Assembly: GCF_023283925.1 (NCBI RefSeq)
Contig: NZ_JAKIKX010000001.1
Location: forward strand, 186,001-250,000
DNA: 64,000 nt
Origin: Shewanella marisflavi
GTDB lineage: Bacteria > Pseudomonadota > Gammaproteobacteria > Enterobacterales > Shewanellaceae
Direction: 5' to 3'
This document shows positions 43,984 to 52,814 of the stretch, piece by piece. The translations under genes and the position numbers were made by a program. The notes under the pieces were generated by a model, which had not been told where the DNA came from, ran no database searches, and saw only the letters and a list, made by a program, of their open reading frames with translations. How positions within the stretch are numbered: position 1 is the stretch's first letter; the number at the start of each line of letters is the position of its first letter.

Positions 43984-44730
43984 TTAGGTTACAGGGCCAA
44001 TAACGCCCAAGCCTTTTTCGAGGCTTGCTTTTAGGGCGGTAATCTCCTGTTTGGTCAACTCCCTCATTTCGCCTTCAGGCAAGTCGCCTAAGGTTAAGAA
44101 CTCAATCGCTACGCGCTTAAGATCAACGACTTGGTAGCCAAGGGATTGACTCATACGGCGAATCTGCCGATTAAGCCCTTGGGTCAGTACGATCTCAAAC
44201 TTATCGGGTGCCAGACGACTAAGGGTGCAGGGAAGTGTGGTGACCGACTTATAGCTGACCCCAGCCGCCATCTGCTCAAGAAAACGATTGTCGAAGGGCC
44301 TATCTAACCTGACATGATAACGTTTCTTATGGGCAAAGCTTGGATGCATCAAGCTTTGGGTTAATTCGCCATCATTGGTCAGCAGCAGTAATCCGTGAGA
44401 ATCTTTATCTAGACGTCCTACAGGATAGAGGCGTGGCTGAGATGGCAGTATATGTAGCAAGCTGCTGGGATCTTGCGCTTGCAGGCGGCAATCTATGTCA
44501 ACCGTTTTATTGAGCATCCAGTATTGCTTGGGAGCGATGGCTCCCTGTGGAATACCATCGACATAGACTGTCTGTGACGCTTGCTGGCCCGATGGGGTTG
44601 TGATCACCTCAACTTGGGTGGTGTGGTTGACTAACTCACCGCCAATGCTGACTCTTCCATCGCGGATCAACCGCGAGGCGGCGCGGCGAGAGCAGAGACC
44701 TGTTAAGGCGAGATACTGGGCCAGTCGCAT
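43984..44730 (-). CDS. RsuA/RluB/E/F-family pseudouridine synthase
   Basis: A 248-residue protein with an N-terminal S4 domain (MRLAQYLALTGLCSRRAASRLIRDGRVSI) and a catalytic domain with VGRLDKDSHGLLLLTNDGEL (catalytic Asp) and [12 protein letters not shown]. It isomerises a uridine in rRNA. It is distinct from rluF (54637) and cannot be assigned to RluB, RluE or RsuA by eye. It starts 7 bp after the DUF998-like gene stop, so the two are probably co-transcribed. Confidence 0.88.
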   Translation of the reverse strand: MRLAQYLALTGLCSRRAASRLIRDGRVSIGGELVNHTTQVEVITTPSGQQASQTVYVDGIPQGAIAPKQYWMLNKTVDIDCRLQAQDPSSLLHILPSQPRLYPVGRLDKDSHGLLLLTNDGELTQSLMHPSFAHKKRYHVRLDRPFDNRFLEQMAAGVSYKSVTTLPCTLSRLAPDKFEIVLTQGLNRQIRRMSQSLGYQVVDLKRVAIEFLTLGDLPEGEMRELTKQEITALKASLEKGLGVIGPVT

Positions 44731-44737
44731 GGGCTGA

Positions 44738-45439
44738 CTAACCCTGGGCCGATACTTGGCTGGCCAGGTTGTCGTGGTAGCTGTGCAGAGCCAGTCGCTT
44801 GATCGTCAGGGCCAGAGTGACACACCAGATCATCACGAGATTGGTTTGTGCCCACATGGTAAAGGCGACCACGCATAGGGAGCTATCATTATGGACGCAA
44901 GGAGCAAAGTCGAGTAGCTCCCAGTCGAGCATGAGTGCCAAGCCCGTTGCCGACAGCAAGCCAAGACTGCTGACCAGCAAGAGAGGGGTTGAGCACAGAG
45001 ATTTATGATTAACCCTGGCCGAGATTGTCAGAAAGTAGAGCAGTATGGTAGCTAACAGGAAAATGGTCGAAAACAACCTGTGTTCTTTGAGGTAGTTGAT
45101 AGGGTAGATACCGATTAAGATGATGGTGATACCGACCACAAAGCCTGCGATGGCAATATAGTTGCCAAAATGGCCCAGCTTGAGTTGTCGCAAGCCGTAC
45201 ATAGAGAGCAAGATGCAGGAACCTGCCAAGATCAGCCCCATGTTGAAGATGTATGCCAGCGGTGACTCGGAGTAGTTACCTAAAAAATCGGGTCGCTGAT
45301 TAAATGCCTCTATGCCAATAAGCTGAAATTGGGCAAACAGTGAGATAGAGATCCCCAGGGCAGAGATGAGCGCCCCGGCTAAGATGGTAAAGACCACCAT
45401 GCGTTGCAGATCATAATTAATGGGTTGGTGTAGGGCCAT
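44738..45439 (-). CDS. DUF998-like integral membrane protein
   Basis: A 233-residue protein with about six transmembrane helices. The general layout (helix, loop with FLGNYSESPLAYIFNMGLILAG, then GLRQLKLG) resembles DUF998 proteins. No catalytic motif; function unknown. It is upstream of, and probably in an operon with, the pseudouridine synthase gene. Confidence 0.7.
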   Translation of the reverse strand: MALHQPINYDLQRMVVFTILAGALISALGISISLFAQFQLIGIEAFNQRPDFLGNYSESPLAYIFNMGLILAGSCILLSMYGLRQLKLGHFGNYIAIAGFVVGITIILIGIYPINYLKEHRLFSTIFLLATILLYFLTISARVNHKSLCSTPLLLVSSLGLLSATGLALMLDWELLDFAPCVHNDSSLCVVAFTMWAQTNLVMIWCVTLALTIKRLALHSYHDNLASQVSAQG

Positions 45440-45466
45440 TGTTATGCCATTTATTGTTATTTTAAA

Positions 45467-45496
45467 TATAAAAAAGGAGCACCTCAGTACTCCTTT
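45467..45496 (-). terminator. Intrinsic terminator downstream of the NhaC-family gene
   Basis: On the minus strand AAAGGAGTAC...GTGCTCCTTT is followed by TTTTATATTT. It lies about 190 bp past the transporter stop and just before the DUF998-like gene. Confidence 0.65.
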
Positions 45497-45685
45497 CTGT
45501 TTTGACCTTAGGGCTAAGTATAGCGCTTAACCATTTCGAGCCGGTCAACAATTATCTCCCTATGGCCACAGTTTAAGTGAAAGCCCCACTTTGTGAAACT
45601 GCTAAGGTGAAGATAGTCCCTTTTGAAGCGGCACTCAGGGTTGCCACTTTGCATAGTGACTACTTAGTAACGACTTAGTAATGAC

Positions 45686-47026
45686 TTAGTGACGACGTCT
45701 CAGAATCACGATAGCCACTGCCACTATAGCCAAAATCATACAGTACCAGGCATGGGCGACAGCCTGCAGTGGACTAAGGCTAAAGATTGAAGCGACTAAG
45801 AGCGCCTGGGCACCGTAGGGGATAAGCCCCTGAATGATGCAGGAAAAGATATCTAAGATACTGGCGGCGCGCTTTGGAGTCACCTGATGTTTTTGAGCCA
45901 GATCTTTGGCGATATCGCCAGTAACCACGATAGATACCGTATTGTTGGCCACACAAGTGTTGGTTAGGGCCACGATACCCGCCATACCCAGTTCAGAGGC
46001 TCGGGTAGAGGCTTCGCCTTTGGCACTTGAAAAGCGAACGATCAGCTTCTCTATCTGTTTACTGACAAAAGCCAGACCACCCTGCTGCTGCATCAGGGCT
46101 GCAAGGCCGCCGACCAGCATAGAGAGGATGAAGATCTCCTGCATGTTGGTAAAGCCGGCGTAGATATCTTGGCCAAACTGGATTGGGCCATAATCTAGAG
46201 TCGCCCAACCTGTGACGCCAGCGAGCAGAATGCCTACCGTGAGTACGACGAAAACATTTAGCCCCGCAACTGCCAATACTAAGATGGTGAGGTAGGGGAT
46301 AACTTTAATAAAGTCTATCTGTTGTGGCGCGACTTCGGCCTGCCCCTGACCCACTAAGGTAAAGACCACCAGGGTGATCAGCGAGGCTGGAATGGCGAAG
46401 ATTAGGTTTTCTCTGAATTTGTCTTTCATTTCGCAGCCCTGGGTACGGGTTGCGGCAATGGTGGTGTCTGAGATGATCGATAGGTTATCACCAAAAAGGG
46501 CACCAGAGAGCACGGCACCAGCCATAATCGCAAGATCGATCTGAGCTTCTTCGGCCACGCCCAATGCGATAGGGGCAACGGCAGCAATGGTTCCCATTGA
46601 GGTCCCCATAGCGGTGGCGATGAAGGCGGCAATCACAAAGAAGCCTGGCAGCAAGAGACTAGAAGGGACTAGGGAGAGTCCTAGTGCTACGGTCGCATCG
46701 ACACCGCCTGTGGCTTTAGCTACAGAGGCGAAGGCGCCCGCTAGCAGATAGATGAGGCACATGGCGATAATGTTGGAATGGCCGATGCCAGCAATAAAGG
46801 TTTCTATGCTTTGGTTAAGCTTCTGCTTGGAGATGAGCAGTGCCAGAATGATAGCGGGTAAGATGGCGACAACGCTAGGTAGCTGATAGAAAGCAAAGTC
46901 TACACCCTGGCTTTGAAAGTAAACGCCGACGCCGATAAACAGGGCCAGAAACAGAAATAGTGGCAACAAGGCAATAAAAGATGCCTTAGGTGCTGCAGTG
47001 GATTGGGCATGTGTTGGTGTAGTCAA
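45686..47026 (-). CDS. metT: NhaC-family transporter, probable methionine transporter MetT
   Basis: A 446-residue inner-membrane protein with about 11-12 helices. NhaC-type motifs include ATAMGTSMGTIAAVAPIALGVA, GDNLSIISDTTIAATRTQGCEM and CVANNTVSIVVTG. NhaC proteins are usually Na+/H+ antiporters. One branch, MetT, is a proposed methionine transporter known from its methionine-repressed promoters. Here a consensus promoter 130-180 bp upstream is overlaid by tandem MetJ boxes, with two more boxes in the leader. That regulation is the reason for the call; the protein alone would only be NhaC-like. Confidence 0.78.
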   Translation of the reverse strand: MTTPTHAQSTAAPKASFIALLPLFLFLALFIGVGVYFQSQGVDFAFYQLPSVVAILPAIILALLISKQKLNQSIETFIAGIGHSNIIAMCLIYLLAGAFASVAKATGGVDATVALGLSLVPSSLLLPGFFVIAAFIATAMGTSMGTIAAVAPIALGVAEEAQIDLAIMAGAVLSGALFGDNLSIISDTTIAATRTQGCEMKDKFRENLIFAIPASLITLVVFTLVGQGQAEVAPQQIDFIKVIPYLTILVLAVAGLNVFVVLTVGILLAGVTGWATLDYGPIQFGQDIYAGFTNMQEIFILSMLVGGLAALMQQQGGLAFVSKQIEKLIVRFSSAKGEASTRASELGMAGIVALTNTCVANNTVSIVVTGDIAKDLAQKHQVTPKRAASILDIFSCIIQGLIPYGAQALLVASIFSLSPLQAVAHAWYCMILAIVAVAIVILRRRH

Positions 47027-47046
47027 AACTCTTCTCTCTTATCGCT

Positions 47047-47069
47047 AGACGTCTTACTCATAGACGTGT
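47047..47069 (-). promoter_or_regulatory. Leader-proximal MetJ boxes
   Basis: AGACGTCT (47047-47054, perfect) and AGACGTGT (47062-47069, one mismatch) are spaced by 7 bp. They lie 21-43 bp upstream of the transporter start, within the presumed 5' untranslated region. Confidence 0.55.
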
Positions 47070-47158
47070 CGTTAAAACCGGATGTTTCCCTCTGGTTCCC
47101 ATGCCCTCCTAGCTGGAACATCTCGCTAGCTGCGAAATGGATCATCTCAATAGGTGAG

Positions 47159-47206
47159 AGGATATGAGATCGAAAGACGTCTGTCAATTTAGACGTCTAG
47201 ATGTTT
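47159..47206 (-). promoter_or_regulatory. Sigma-70 promoter overlapped by tandem MetJ boxes
   Basis: On the minus strand, -35 TTGACA (47182-47187), a 17-bp spacer and -10 TATCCT (47159-47164) form a strong promoter. Four consecutive 8-bp boxes occupy 47175-47206: AGACGTCT (perfect), GTCAATTT (weak), AGACGTCT (perfect) and AGATGTTT (partial). The array covers the -35, as expected for MetJ-SAM repression. Confidence 0.8.
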
Positions 47207-47390
47207 TTACTGCTAAATGTTTGGTTGCTGTTAAATGCTTTAATGTATTTGTTAACAACTAAGTAGGGCTCTTGCTTAACTTGCCTAGCTTAAGTCGAGA
47301 GATCAAATTCTTTATCGTGTTAAAACTGCCACTTAGTGATGACTCATGCTAGGCTTGCGCCCATGTCTATTAGGGTGGAAATTGAGAAGA

Positions 47391-47915
47391 ATGAAATTAA
47401 TTGAGGTGAATAAGGTTCGATATCGCCAACATTTAAACCGTGTGATTGCGGTATTTATCGCCAGTTTGGCACTCTTGTCTTTGGTATTTGGCCAGCTGTT
47501 GATTGCACTTTTTGGTCATCAGGAGGTGGTGAGTGGCGAGTCGACCGGTAACCTGCACCTAAATTTTTTCGGTGTGTTGCTCGCATTTGCACTGTGCGCC
47601 GGAGGGCTGTATTCACAGCGTCATCGCGACTATTTTCGTGAGATCTATTATGTGTCACGTCTCAAGGCGTTACAAAACCGTATCTATCGAAAATATAAGG
47701 CGATAAAACAGGCGAGCGAGGCTAATGATCCCTCTGCGCTCACCCTATTACTCTTCTATTTTACCAGCCAGAAGCTGGTCTATCTGTTGGATGACAATAC
47801 CCTGACTCTTAACGAGGTCGATAAGGAGCTTGATGGCATTAAGCAGCGTATCGAAGCCTTGGGGCTAGAGATTACAGTGCAAGATTTCAATGAGTCGCTG
47901 CTGGAGAAGTTTTAG
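47391..47915 (+). CDS. DUF3087 family membrane protein
   Basis: A 174-residue protein with two transmembrane helices (about residues 18-40 and 60-80) and a soluble C-terminal domain (DYFREIYYVSRLKALQNRIYRKYKAIKQA). The MKLIEVNKVRYRQHLNRVIAV start matches DUF3087 of marine gammaproteobacteria; function unknown. ATG 47391 (GAGAAG upstream) is chosen over the frame opening at 47346. It is divergent from metT and convergent with the LysR gene. Confidence 0.78.
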   Translation: MKLIEVNKVRYRQHLNRVIAVFIASLALLSLVFGQLLIALFGHQEVVSGESTGNLHLNFFGVLLAFALCAGGLYSQRHRDYFREIYYVSRLKALQNRIYRKYKAIKQASEANDPSALTLLLFYFTSQKLVYLLDDNTLTLNEVDKELDGIKQRIEALGLEITVQDFNESLLEKF

Positions 47916-47929
47916 CCCATCTATTCGCC

Positions 47930-48868
47930 CTAGCCTCGTTGCCCATCCAGGCCAAATACCTCATTGAAGGCCTGGGTGAGTAGCTCTACCTTGGCGCTCT
48001 CACGTGCCGACTGCTTAACGACCATCGACAGATTAAATCGATAACTGGCCGCCTCGCCATGAATGATCTTTATCTGTTTGGTCTTTAGTTCTTGTTGGAT
48101 ATAACTCAGGGGCAGATAACCTATATAGCATCCCGATAAAATTAAGGTTTTACGAGTATCAAACTGATACGCTTTGGCCGATAGGTTTAGCCGCTTTAAC
48201 TGCTCTCTGCCTTCGGGGTCGATATCTACCCCAGGATGGATAGAGGGGGTCTTGGCCAGCATTTCGGCGCTGATCTCCTCGTCGCTGAGGTGAAAGTAGG
48301 GATGCTTGGCGCTGCAACAGAGGTAGATTGGCTCGCTGAAGATGGTTTGGTAGTTGAGTCCCTGGATCTGTTGATAGCTGGGTAACAAGCCTACGTGGGC
48401 CTTATCCTGTAGCAGGGATTTTTCTATCTGGTGCAGCGCCTCGCCGTCTAAAATCAGATGTAGCTGGGGTTGACGCTCATGAATGTAGGCGATCACCTCG
48501 GCGAGTTTCTGTTGCATGCCATGGTCTAATTGGTCGGCGCAAAGGATCACCAGTTCGCCGATTAACTCCTCGCCTAAATTATTAACAAACATAGAAAAGT
48601 CGTTGAGGGAATCGAAGAGTTCGATACAGGCATGATACACAGCTTGCCCCGCCTCCGTGAGGGCGAAACCACCTCGTCCCCGGCTACAGAGCTTAAGCTT
48701 CATGCGACTCTCGAGGTTAGACATATGTACGCTGATGGTGGAGCGGGTGACTCCGAGTTCGTTCTCTGCAGCGGCAAAGCCACCGTGCTCGACAACAGTG
48801 CGAAAGATACGTAGCAGACGCAGATCGTACTCGGTAATGGCTTTGGGGATGATGGACTGTTTGCTCAT
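47930..48868 (-). CDS. LysR-type regulator next to gabDT
   Basis: A 312-residue LysR protein with a winged HTH (LRIFRTVVEHGGFAAAENELGVTRSTISVHMSNLESRM) and effector domain. It is divergent from gabD with a 131-bp intergenic region and is the likely regulator of GABA or succinate-semialdehyde metabolism. The family usually autoregulates and activates the divergent operon. Confidence 0.9.
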   Translation of the reverse strand: MSKQSIIPKAITEYDLRLLRIFRTVVEHGGFAAAENELGVTRSTISVHMSNLESRMKLKLCSRGRGGFALTEAGQAVYHACIELFDSLNDFSMFVNNLGEELIGELVILCADQLDHGMQQKLAEVIAYIHERQPQLHLILDGEALHQIEKSLLQDKAHVGLLPSYQQIQGLNYQTIFSEPIYLCCSAKHPYFHLSDEEISAEMLAKTPSIHPGVDIDPEGREQLKRLNLSAKAYQFDTRKTLILSGCYIGYLPLSYIQQELKTKQIKIIHGEAASYRFNLSMVVKQSARESAKVELLTQAFNEVFGLDGQRG

Positions 48869-48999
48869 AAGTTTTACAGCCTTAAAACTTTGCGTTGAAT
48901 ATTTGGTATTTAACCTGAGTTACTTTTGCTATTCAATAGGGAAATGAGCGCTTATCGGCTTACCCTTTTCGATTCGGACTATTTACGCAGGAAATTGTT

Positions 49000-50457
49000 A
49001 TGCAGGGAATTAAAGATACTCAGTTAATCAAGCTCGCCTCTTATATTGATGGCCAATGGAGATCGAGTGACCAGCAGTTCGACGTGGTGAACCCGGCCAC
49101 CCAGCAAGTGATCGCCCAGGTGAGCGATGCTAGCTGCCAAGATACCGAGGCCGCTATTCTGGCTGCCAAGCGGGCATTGCCGGACTGGTCTAAACGTTCG
49201 GCTAACGAGCGCGCCGCCTTGATGCGTAAATGGTTTAACCTGATGATGGAGCATCAAGAAGATCTGGGTCGCCTGTTAACGCTGGAGCAGGGTAAGCCAC
49301 TGGCGGAGGCTAAGGGGGAGATCGCCTATGGCGCCGCCTTTATCGACTGGTTTGCCGAGGAGGGCAAGCGTGTCTACGGCGATACCATTCCGGCTCCCGC
49401 CAATGACAAGCGTATCTTAGTGCTAAAACAGCCTGTGGGCGTGGTGGCCTCTATTACGCCCTGGAATTTCCCGAACGCCATGATTGCCCGTAAGGCGGCT
49501 GCAGCGCTCGGGGCTGGCTGTACCTTCGTGTCGCGTCCGTCACCGCTCACCCCTTTGTCTGCTTTGGCGATGGCCGAGCTGGCCGAGCGTGCGGGTATCC
49601 CTGCCGGGGTATTTAACATTGTTGTGGGTGAAGATGCCGTGGGCATGGGCAAGGTGCTGACTCAGCATCCCGATGTGGCCAAGTTTACCTTCACCGGCTC
49701 TACTGCCGTGGGCAAGATCTTGCTGGCTCAGTGCGCGACCAGCGTGAAGAAGGTCTCCATGGAGCTGGGGGGCAATGCGCCCTTTATCGTGTTTGATGAT
49801 GCCGACATCGACGCCGCGGTGCAGGGCGCCTTGATCTCCAAGTATCGCAACGCGGGGCAAACCTGTGTCTGTACCAACCGTATCTTTGTGCAGAAAGGGA
49901 TCGAGCAGGCCTTTACCGAGAAGTTCACCGCCGCGGTGGCGAACCTCAAGGTGGGCGATGGCCTGGGTGATGGCGTGACCGTTGGCCCTATGATCTCCAA
50001 AGATGCTGTGCAAAACGTGCTTAAGCTGGTGGATGACACCCTGGCCAGTGGCGCGAGCCTGGTCACAGGCGGTCAGCCAAGTGAACTGGGTGAAAGCTTC
50101 CTGTCGCCGGTTATCGTCACCAATGTGACTAACGAGATGCCTTTGGCCCGTAACGAGATCTTTGGTCCTGTGACGCCTATCATCAGCTTCGATAGTGAGG
50201 AGGAGGTGCTCGCCATGGCCAACGATACTGAGTATGGCCTGGCCGCCTATTTCTATGCCCGTGATATCGGCCGTATCTTCCGCGTCGCCGAGGGGCTGGA
50301 ATATGGCATGGTCGGGGTCAACGAAGGGATCATCTCTAATGCCGCCGCGCCTTTTGGCGGGGTGAAGCAATCGGGTAACGGTCGCGAAGGCTCTAAGTAT
50401 GGCCTGGACGATTATTTAGAAATTAAGTACCTGTGCCTTGGTGGCCTGGATAAGTAA
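49000..50457 (+). CDS. gabD: Succinate-semialdehyde dehydrogenase
   Basis: A 485-residue aldehyde dehydrogenase oxidising succinate semialdehyde to succinate, most similar by motifs to GabD. It has VASITPWNFPNAMIARKAAAALGAGC, FTGSTAVGK (NAD(P) fold), ELGGNAPFIVF (catalytic Glu), GQTCVCTNR (catalytic Cys) and EIFGPVTPI. The usual KPA/KPS cofactor lysine is Arg here (VSRPSPLTP), which may shift NADP/NAD preference. AGGAAATTG precedes ATG 49000. It is in an operon with gabT, 17 bp apart. Confidence 0.92.
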   Translation: MQGIKDTQLIKLASYIDGQWRSSDQQFDVVNPATQQVIAQVSDASCQDTEAAILAAKRALPDWSKRSANERAALMRKWFNLMMEHQEDLGRLLTLEQGKPLAEAKGEIAYGAAFIDWFAEEGKRVYGDTIPAPANDKRILVLKQPVGVVASITPWNFPNAMIARKAAAALGAGCTFVSRPSPLTPLSALAMAELAERAGIPAGVFNIVVGEDAVGMGKVLTQHPDVAKFTFTGSTAVGKILLAQCATSVKKVSMELGGNAPFIVFDDADIDAAVQGALISKYRNAGQTCVCTNRIFVQKGIEQAFTEKFTAAVANLKVGDGLGDGVTVGPMISKDAVQNVLKLVDDTLASGASLVTGGQPSELGESFLSPVIVTNVTNEMPLARNEIFGPVTPIISFDSEEEVLAMANDTEYGLAAYFYARDIGRIFRVAEGLEYGMVGVNEGIISNAAAPFGGVKQSGNGREGSKYGLDDYLEIKYLCLGGLDK

Positions 50458-50474
50458 GCATAAGGATTGAGACA

Positions 50475-51755
50475 ATGAGTAACGCAGAATTACAGGCGCG
50501 TAAGACACAGGCTATCGCCAGAGGACAGGGCAATGCCTATCCCGTCTATGTGGAGCGAGCATCAAACGCCGAGCTATGGGATGTCGAGGGGAAGCGCTAT
50601 ATCGACTTCGGTACCGGGATCGCCGTGTGTAATACGGGCCACAGTCATCCTAAAGTGGTGGCGGCGGTCAAGGCGCAGCTGGATAACTTTAGCCATACCT
50701 GTGTCATGGTCAACCCTTATGAGTCGGCGGTAGCGCTGGCGGAGCAGCTTAATCAGTTAGCCCCGGGAGACAGCCAGAAGAAGACTATCTTTGTCACCAC
50801 GGGTGCCGAGGCGGTGGAAAACTGTATCAAGATCGCCAGGGCCCACACCGGGCGTCGCGGTGTTATCGCCTTTAATGGTGGCTTTCATGGCCGCACTAAC
50901 CTGACCATGGCGCTGACGGGCAAGATCACGCCCTATAAGCATCAATTTGGCCCCTTTGCCGGCGATATCTTCCACGCGCCTTATCCTATGGCGCTGCATG
51001 GCGTGAGCGTTAAAGATTCCCTCAAGGCGATAGAGAACCTGTTTAAGGTGGATATTGCCCCTTGCGATGTGGCAGCCATCATTGTCGAGCCAGTGCAGGG
51101 CGAGGGTGGGTTCTATGCGGCGCCGCCTGAGTTTTTACAGGTGCTCAGAGCCTTGTGTGACAAGCACGGTATCGTGCTGGTGATGGATGAGATCCAGACA
51201 GGCTTTGGCCGTACTGGCAAGATGTTTAGCTGCGAGCACGCAGGTGTCGAGCCAGATCTGATGACGATGGCCAAAGGGATCGCTGGTGGCTTCCCACTGG
51301 CGGCCGTAGTCGGTAAGAGCGAGATCATGGACGCGCCGCTGCCGGGCGGTCTGGGCGGCACCTATGGTGGCTCGCCGGTAGGCTGCGTGGCAGCGCTGGC
51401 GGTACTTGAGGTGATGAAAGAGGAGCAGCTGGTAGAGCGTGCGGTCAAGATAGGCGACACCTTTAATCAGGCGCTCTCTGCCCTCAAGGAGCAATATCCT
51501 CAGATCATTGGCGAGGTGCGTAACCAAGGGGCGATGATCGCCATGGAGTTAGTGATCGACGGTGACAGTGAACAGCCAAATACTGCCTTGACCCAGGCGA
51601 TTATCGCCAATGCCGCCGAGCATGGGCTGGTGCTACTGGCCTGTGGTTTCTACGGTAACGTGATCCGTTTCCTGCCGGCGCTCACCATTAGCGATGAAGT
51701 GATGGCCGAGGGGCTTGCTAGGTTCAACACTCTATTTGCCTCTCTGGCGGATTAA
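50475..51755 (+). CDS. gabT: 4-aminobutyrate aminotransferase
   Basis: A 426-residue class III PLP aminotransferase that moves the GABA amino group to 2-oxoglutarate. It has TTGAEAVENCIKIARAHTGR (phosphate binding), AFNGGFHGRT, EPVQGEGGF, DEIQTGFGRTGKMF and MAKGIAGGFPLAAV with the PLP lysine (~268). It works with GabD to convert GABA to succinate. It ends at a strong terminator. Confidence 0.94.
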   Translation: MSNAELQARKTQAIARGQGNAYPVYVERASNAELWDVEGKRYIDFGTGIAVCNTGHSHPKVVAAVKAQLDNFSHTCVMVNPYESAVALAEQLNQLAPGDSQKKTIFVTTGAEAVENCIKIARAHTGRRGVIAFNGGFHGRTNLTMALTGKITPYKHQFGPFAGDIFHAPYPMALHGVSVKDSLKAIENLFKVDIAPCDVAAIIVEPVQGEGGFYAAPPEFLQVLRALCDKHGIVLVMDEIQTGFGRTGKMFSCEHAGVEPDLMTMAKGIAGGFPLAAVVGKSEIMDAPLPGGLGGTYGGSPVGCVAALAVLEVMKEEQLVERAVKIGDTFNQALSALKEQYPQIIGEVRNQGAMIAMELVIDGDSEQPNTALTQAIIANAAEHGLVLLACGFYGNVIRFLPALTISDEVMAEGLARFNTLFASLAD

Positions 51756-51783
51756 GCTAGCAAGCGACAAGCCTATTGATGCA

Positions 51784-51813
51784 AAGCCTGCACCCTATGG
51801 TGCAGGCTTTTTT
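51784..51813 (+). terminator. Intrinsic terminator of gabDT
   Basis: The stem AAGCCTGCACC-CTAT-GGTGCAGGCTT is followed by a T run, 29 bp after the gabT stop. Confidence 0.92.
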
Positions 51814-51933
51814 GTGTCTGTGTGCTGAAAATTGCCTCAAGACCTTGAATAAGCAAGTCGAAGCGCGTAAAACTGCCTGTCAGCAGAGATGTTTCATTAG
51901 GCCTGTCGGCCTCAAGCTAGGGAGCTTAGGTTT

Positions 51934-52725
51934 TTGGATCACTTTATTTGGAATATGGACCCAGTGATGGTCTCTTTCATGGGGCTAACCATACACTGGT
52001 ACGGCGTGTTATTTGCCACGGCGATCGCCAGTGGTTTTCAGGTGATTAAGCATATTTATGTCCGTGAAGGACTCGATGTGGAGTCACTGGATAATCTTTT
52101 GATTTATTGCGTGGTGGGCATAGTGCTCGGTGCGCGCTTAGGACATGTTCTGTTTTATGATCCTGGATACTATTTTGCCCATCCGGCAAAGATCCTGGCG
52201 ATCTGGGAAGGCGGATTGGCGAGCCACGGTGGTACTGTGGGTGTGGTGCTGGCTATGTACTACTACAAGCATAAAGTGAAGCTTCCGTTTCTTTTCCTGC
52301 TTGATCGTTTGGCGATCGCAACCGGCATTTTCTGTGTCTTCGTCCGTCTAGGTAATCTGGCTAACTCAGAGATTCTCGGCGTCGCAACCGACAAGCCTTG
52401 GGGGATCATCTTTGAGCGAATCGATATGGTGCCGCGCCATCCTGCGCAGTTATATGAGGCCTTAGCTTATCTGGTTATCTTTATCACCCTGTGGCTGCTC
52501 TATCGTTATACCGAGATGAAACGCAGAGAGGGAGCGCTGGTAGGTTTGTTCCTGGCCTTAGTGTTTGGGGCGCGTTACCTGATAGAGTTTGTCAAAGTGC
52601 GCCAGGCTGAGTTTGCACTGGATTGGAGCCTCAGCGTGGGTCAGATGCTCAGTGTGCCCTTTGTGTTAGCTGGATTAACTTTGTTGGTGATGGCCTATTT
52701 GAGGCCCCCTCGAGATTTACGCTAG
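51934..52725 (+). CDS. lgt: Prolipoprotein diacylglyceryl transferase-like protein (Bacteroidetes-like)
   Basis: A 263-residue membrane protein with about seven helices. Lgt features include HWYGVLFATAIASG, GARLGHVLFYDPGYYFAHP, WEGGLASHGGTVGV (essential His), VRLGNLANSEILG (Arg, Asn, Glu of the signature) and VPRHPAQLYEAL. Lgt transfers diacylglyceryl to the lipobox Cys of prelipoproteins. The wording of the motifs (RLGNLxNSEI, ARYLIEFVK, MLSVPF) resembles Bacteroidetes Lgt more than the proteobacterial GRIGNFINGELWG type, suggesting a horizontally acquired second copy. TTG 51934 gives the usual N-terminus; ATG 51955 is an alternative. Confidence 0.82.
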   Translation: MDHFIWNMDPVMVSFMGLTIHWYGVLFATAIASGFQVIKHIYVREGLDVESLDNLLIYCVVGIVLGARLGHVLFYDPGYYFAHPAKILAIWEGGLASHGGTVGVVLAMYYYKHKVKLPFLFLLDRLAIATGIFCVFVRLGNLANSEILGVATDKPWGIIFERIDMVPRHPAQLYEALAYLVIFITLWLLYRYTEMKRREGALVGLFLALVFGARYLIEFVKVRQAEFALDWSLSVGQMLSVPFVLAGLTLLVMAYLRPPRDLR

Positions 52726-52735
52726 CATCAAGTCA

Positions 52736-52774
52736 AACAAAGGCTCAACTTAGGTTGGGCCTTTGTTGCTTTTG
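52736..52774 (+). terminator. Intrinsic terminator after the lgt-like gene
   Basis: The stem AACAAAGGC-TCAAC / GTTG-GGCCTTTGTT around TTAG is followed by GCTTTT, 11 bp after the stop. Confidence 0.75.
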
Positions 52775-52814
52775 TACTTTACTAAGGGCCAAGAGATAGG
52801 TGGGCTAAGGCCGA

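Noticed and set aside
47070..47165. SAM-I riboswitch in the metT-like leader
   Set aside because: The conserved core segments of SAM-I are not present. The MetJ boxes explain methionine control.
49540..50370. 276-residue minus-strand ORF inside gabD
   Set aside because: It is His/Gly-rich shadow coding opposite a gene with all ALDH motifs.
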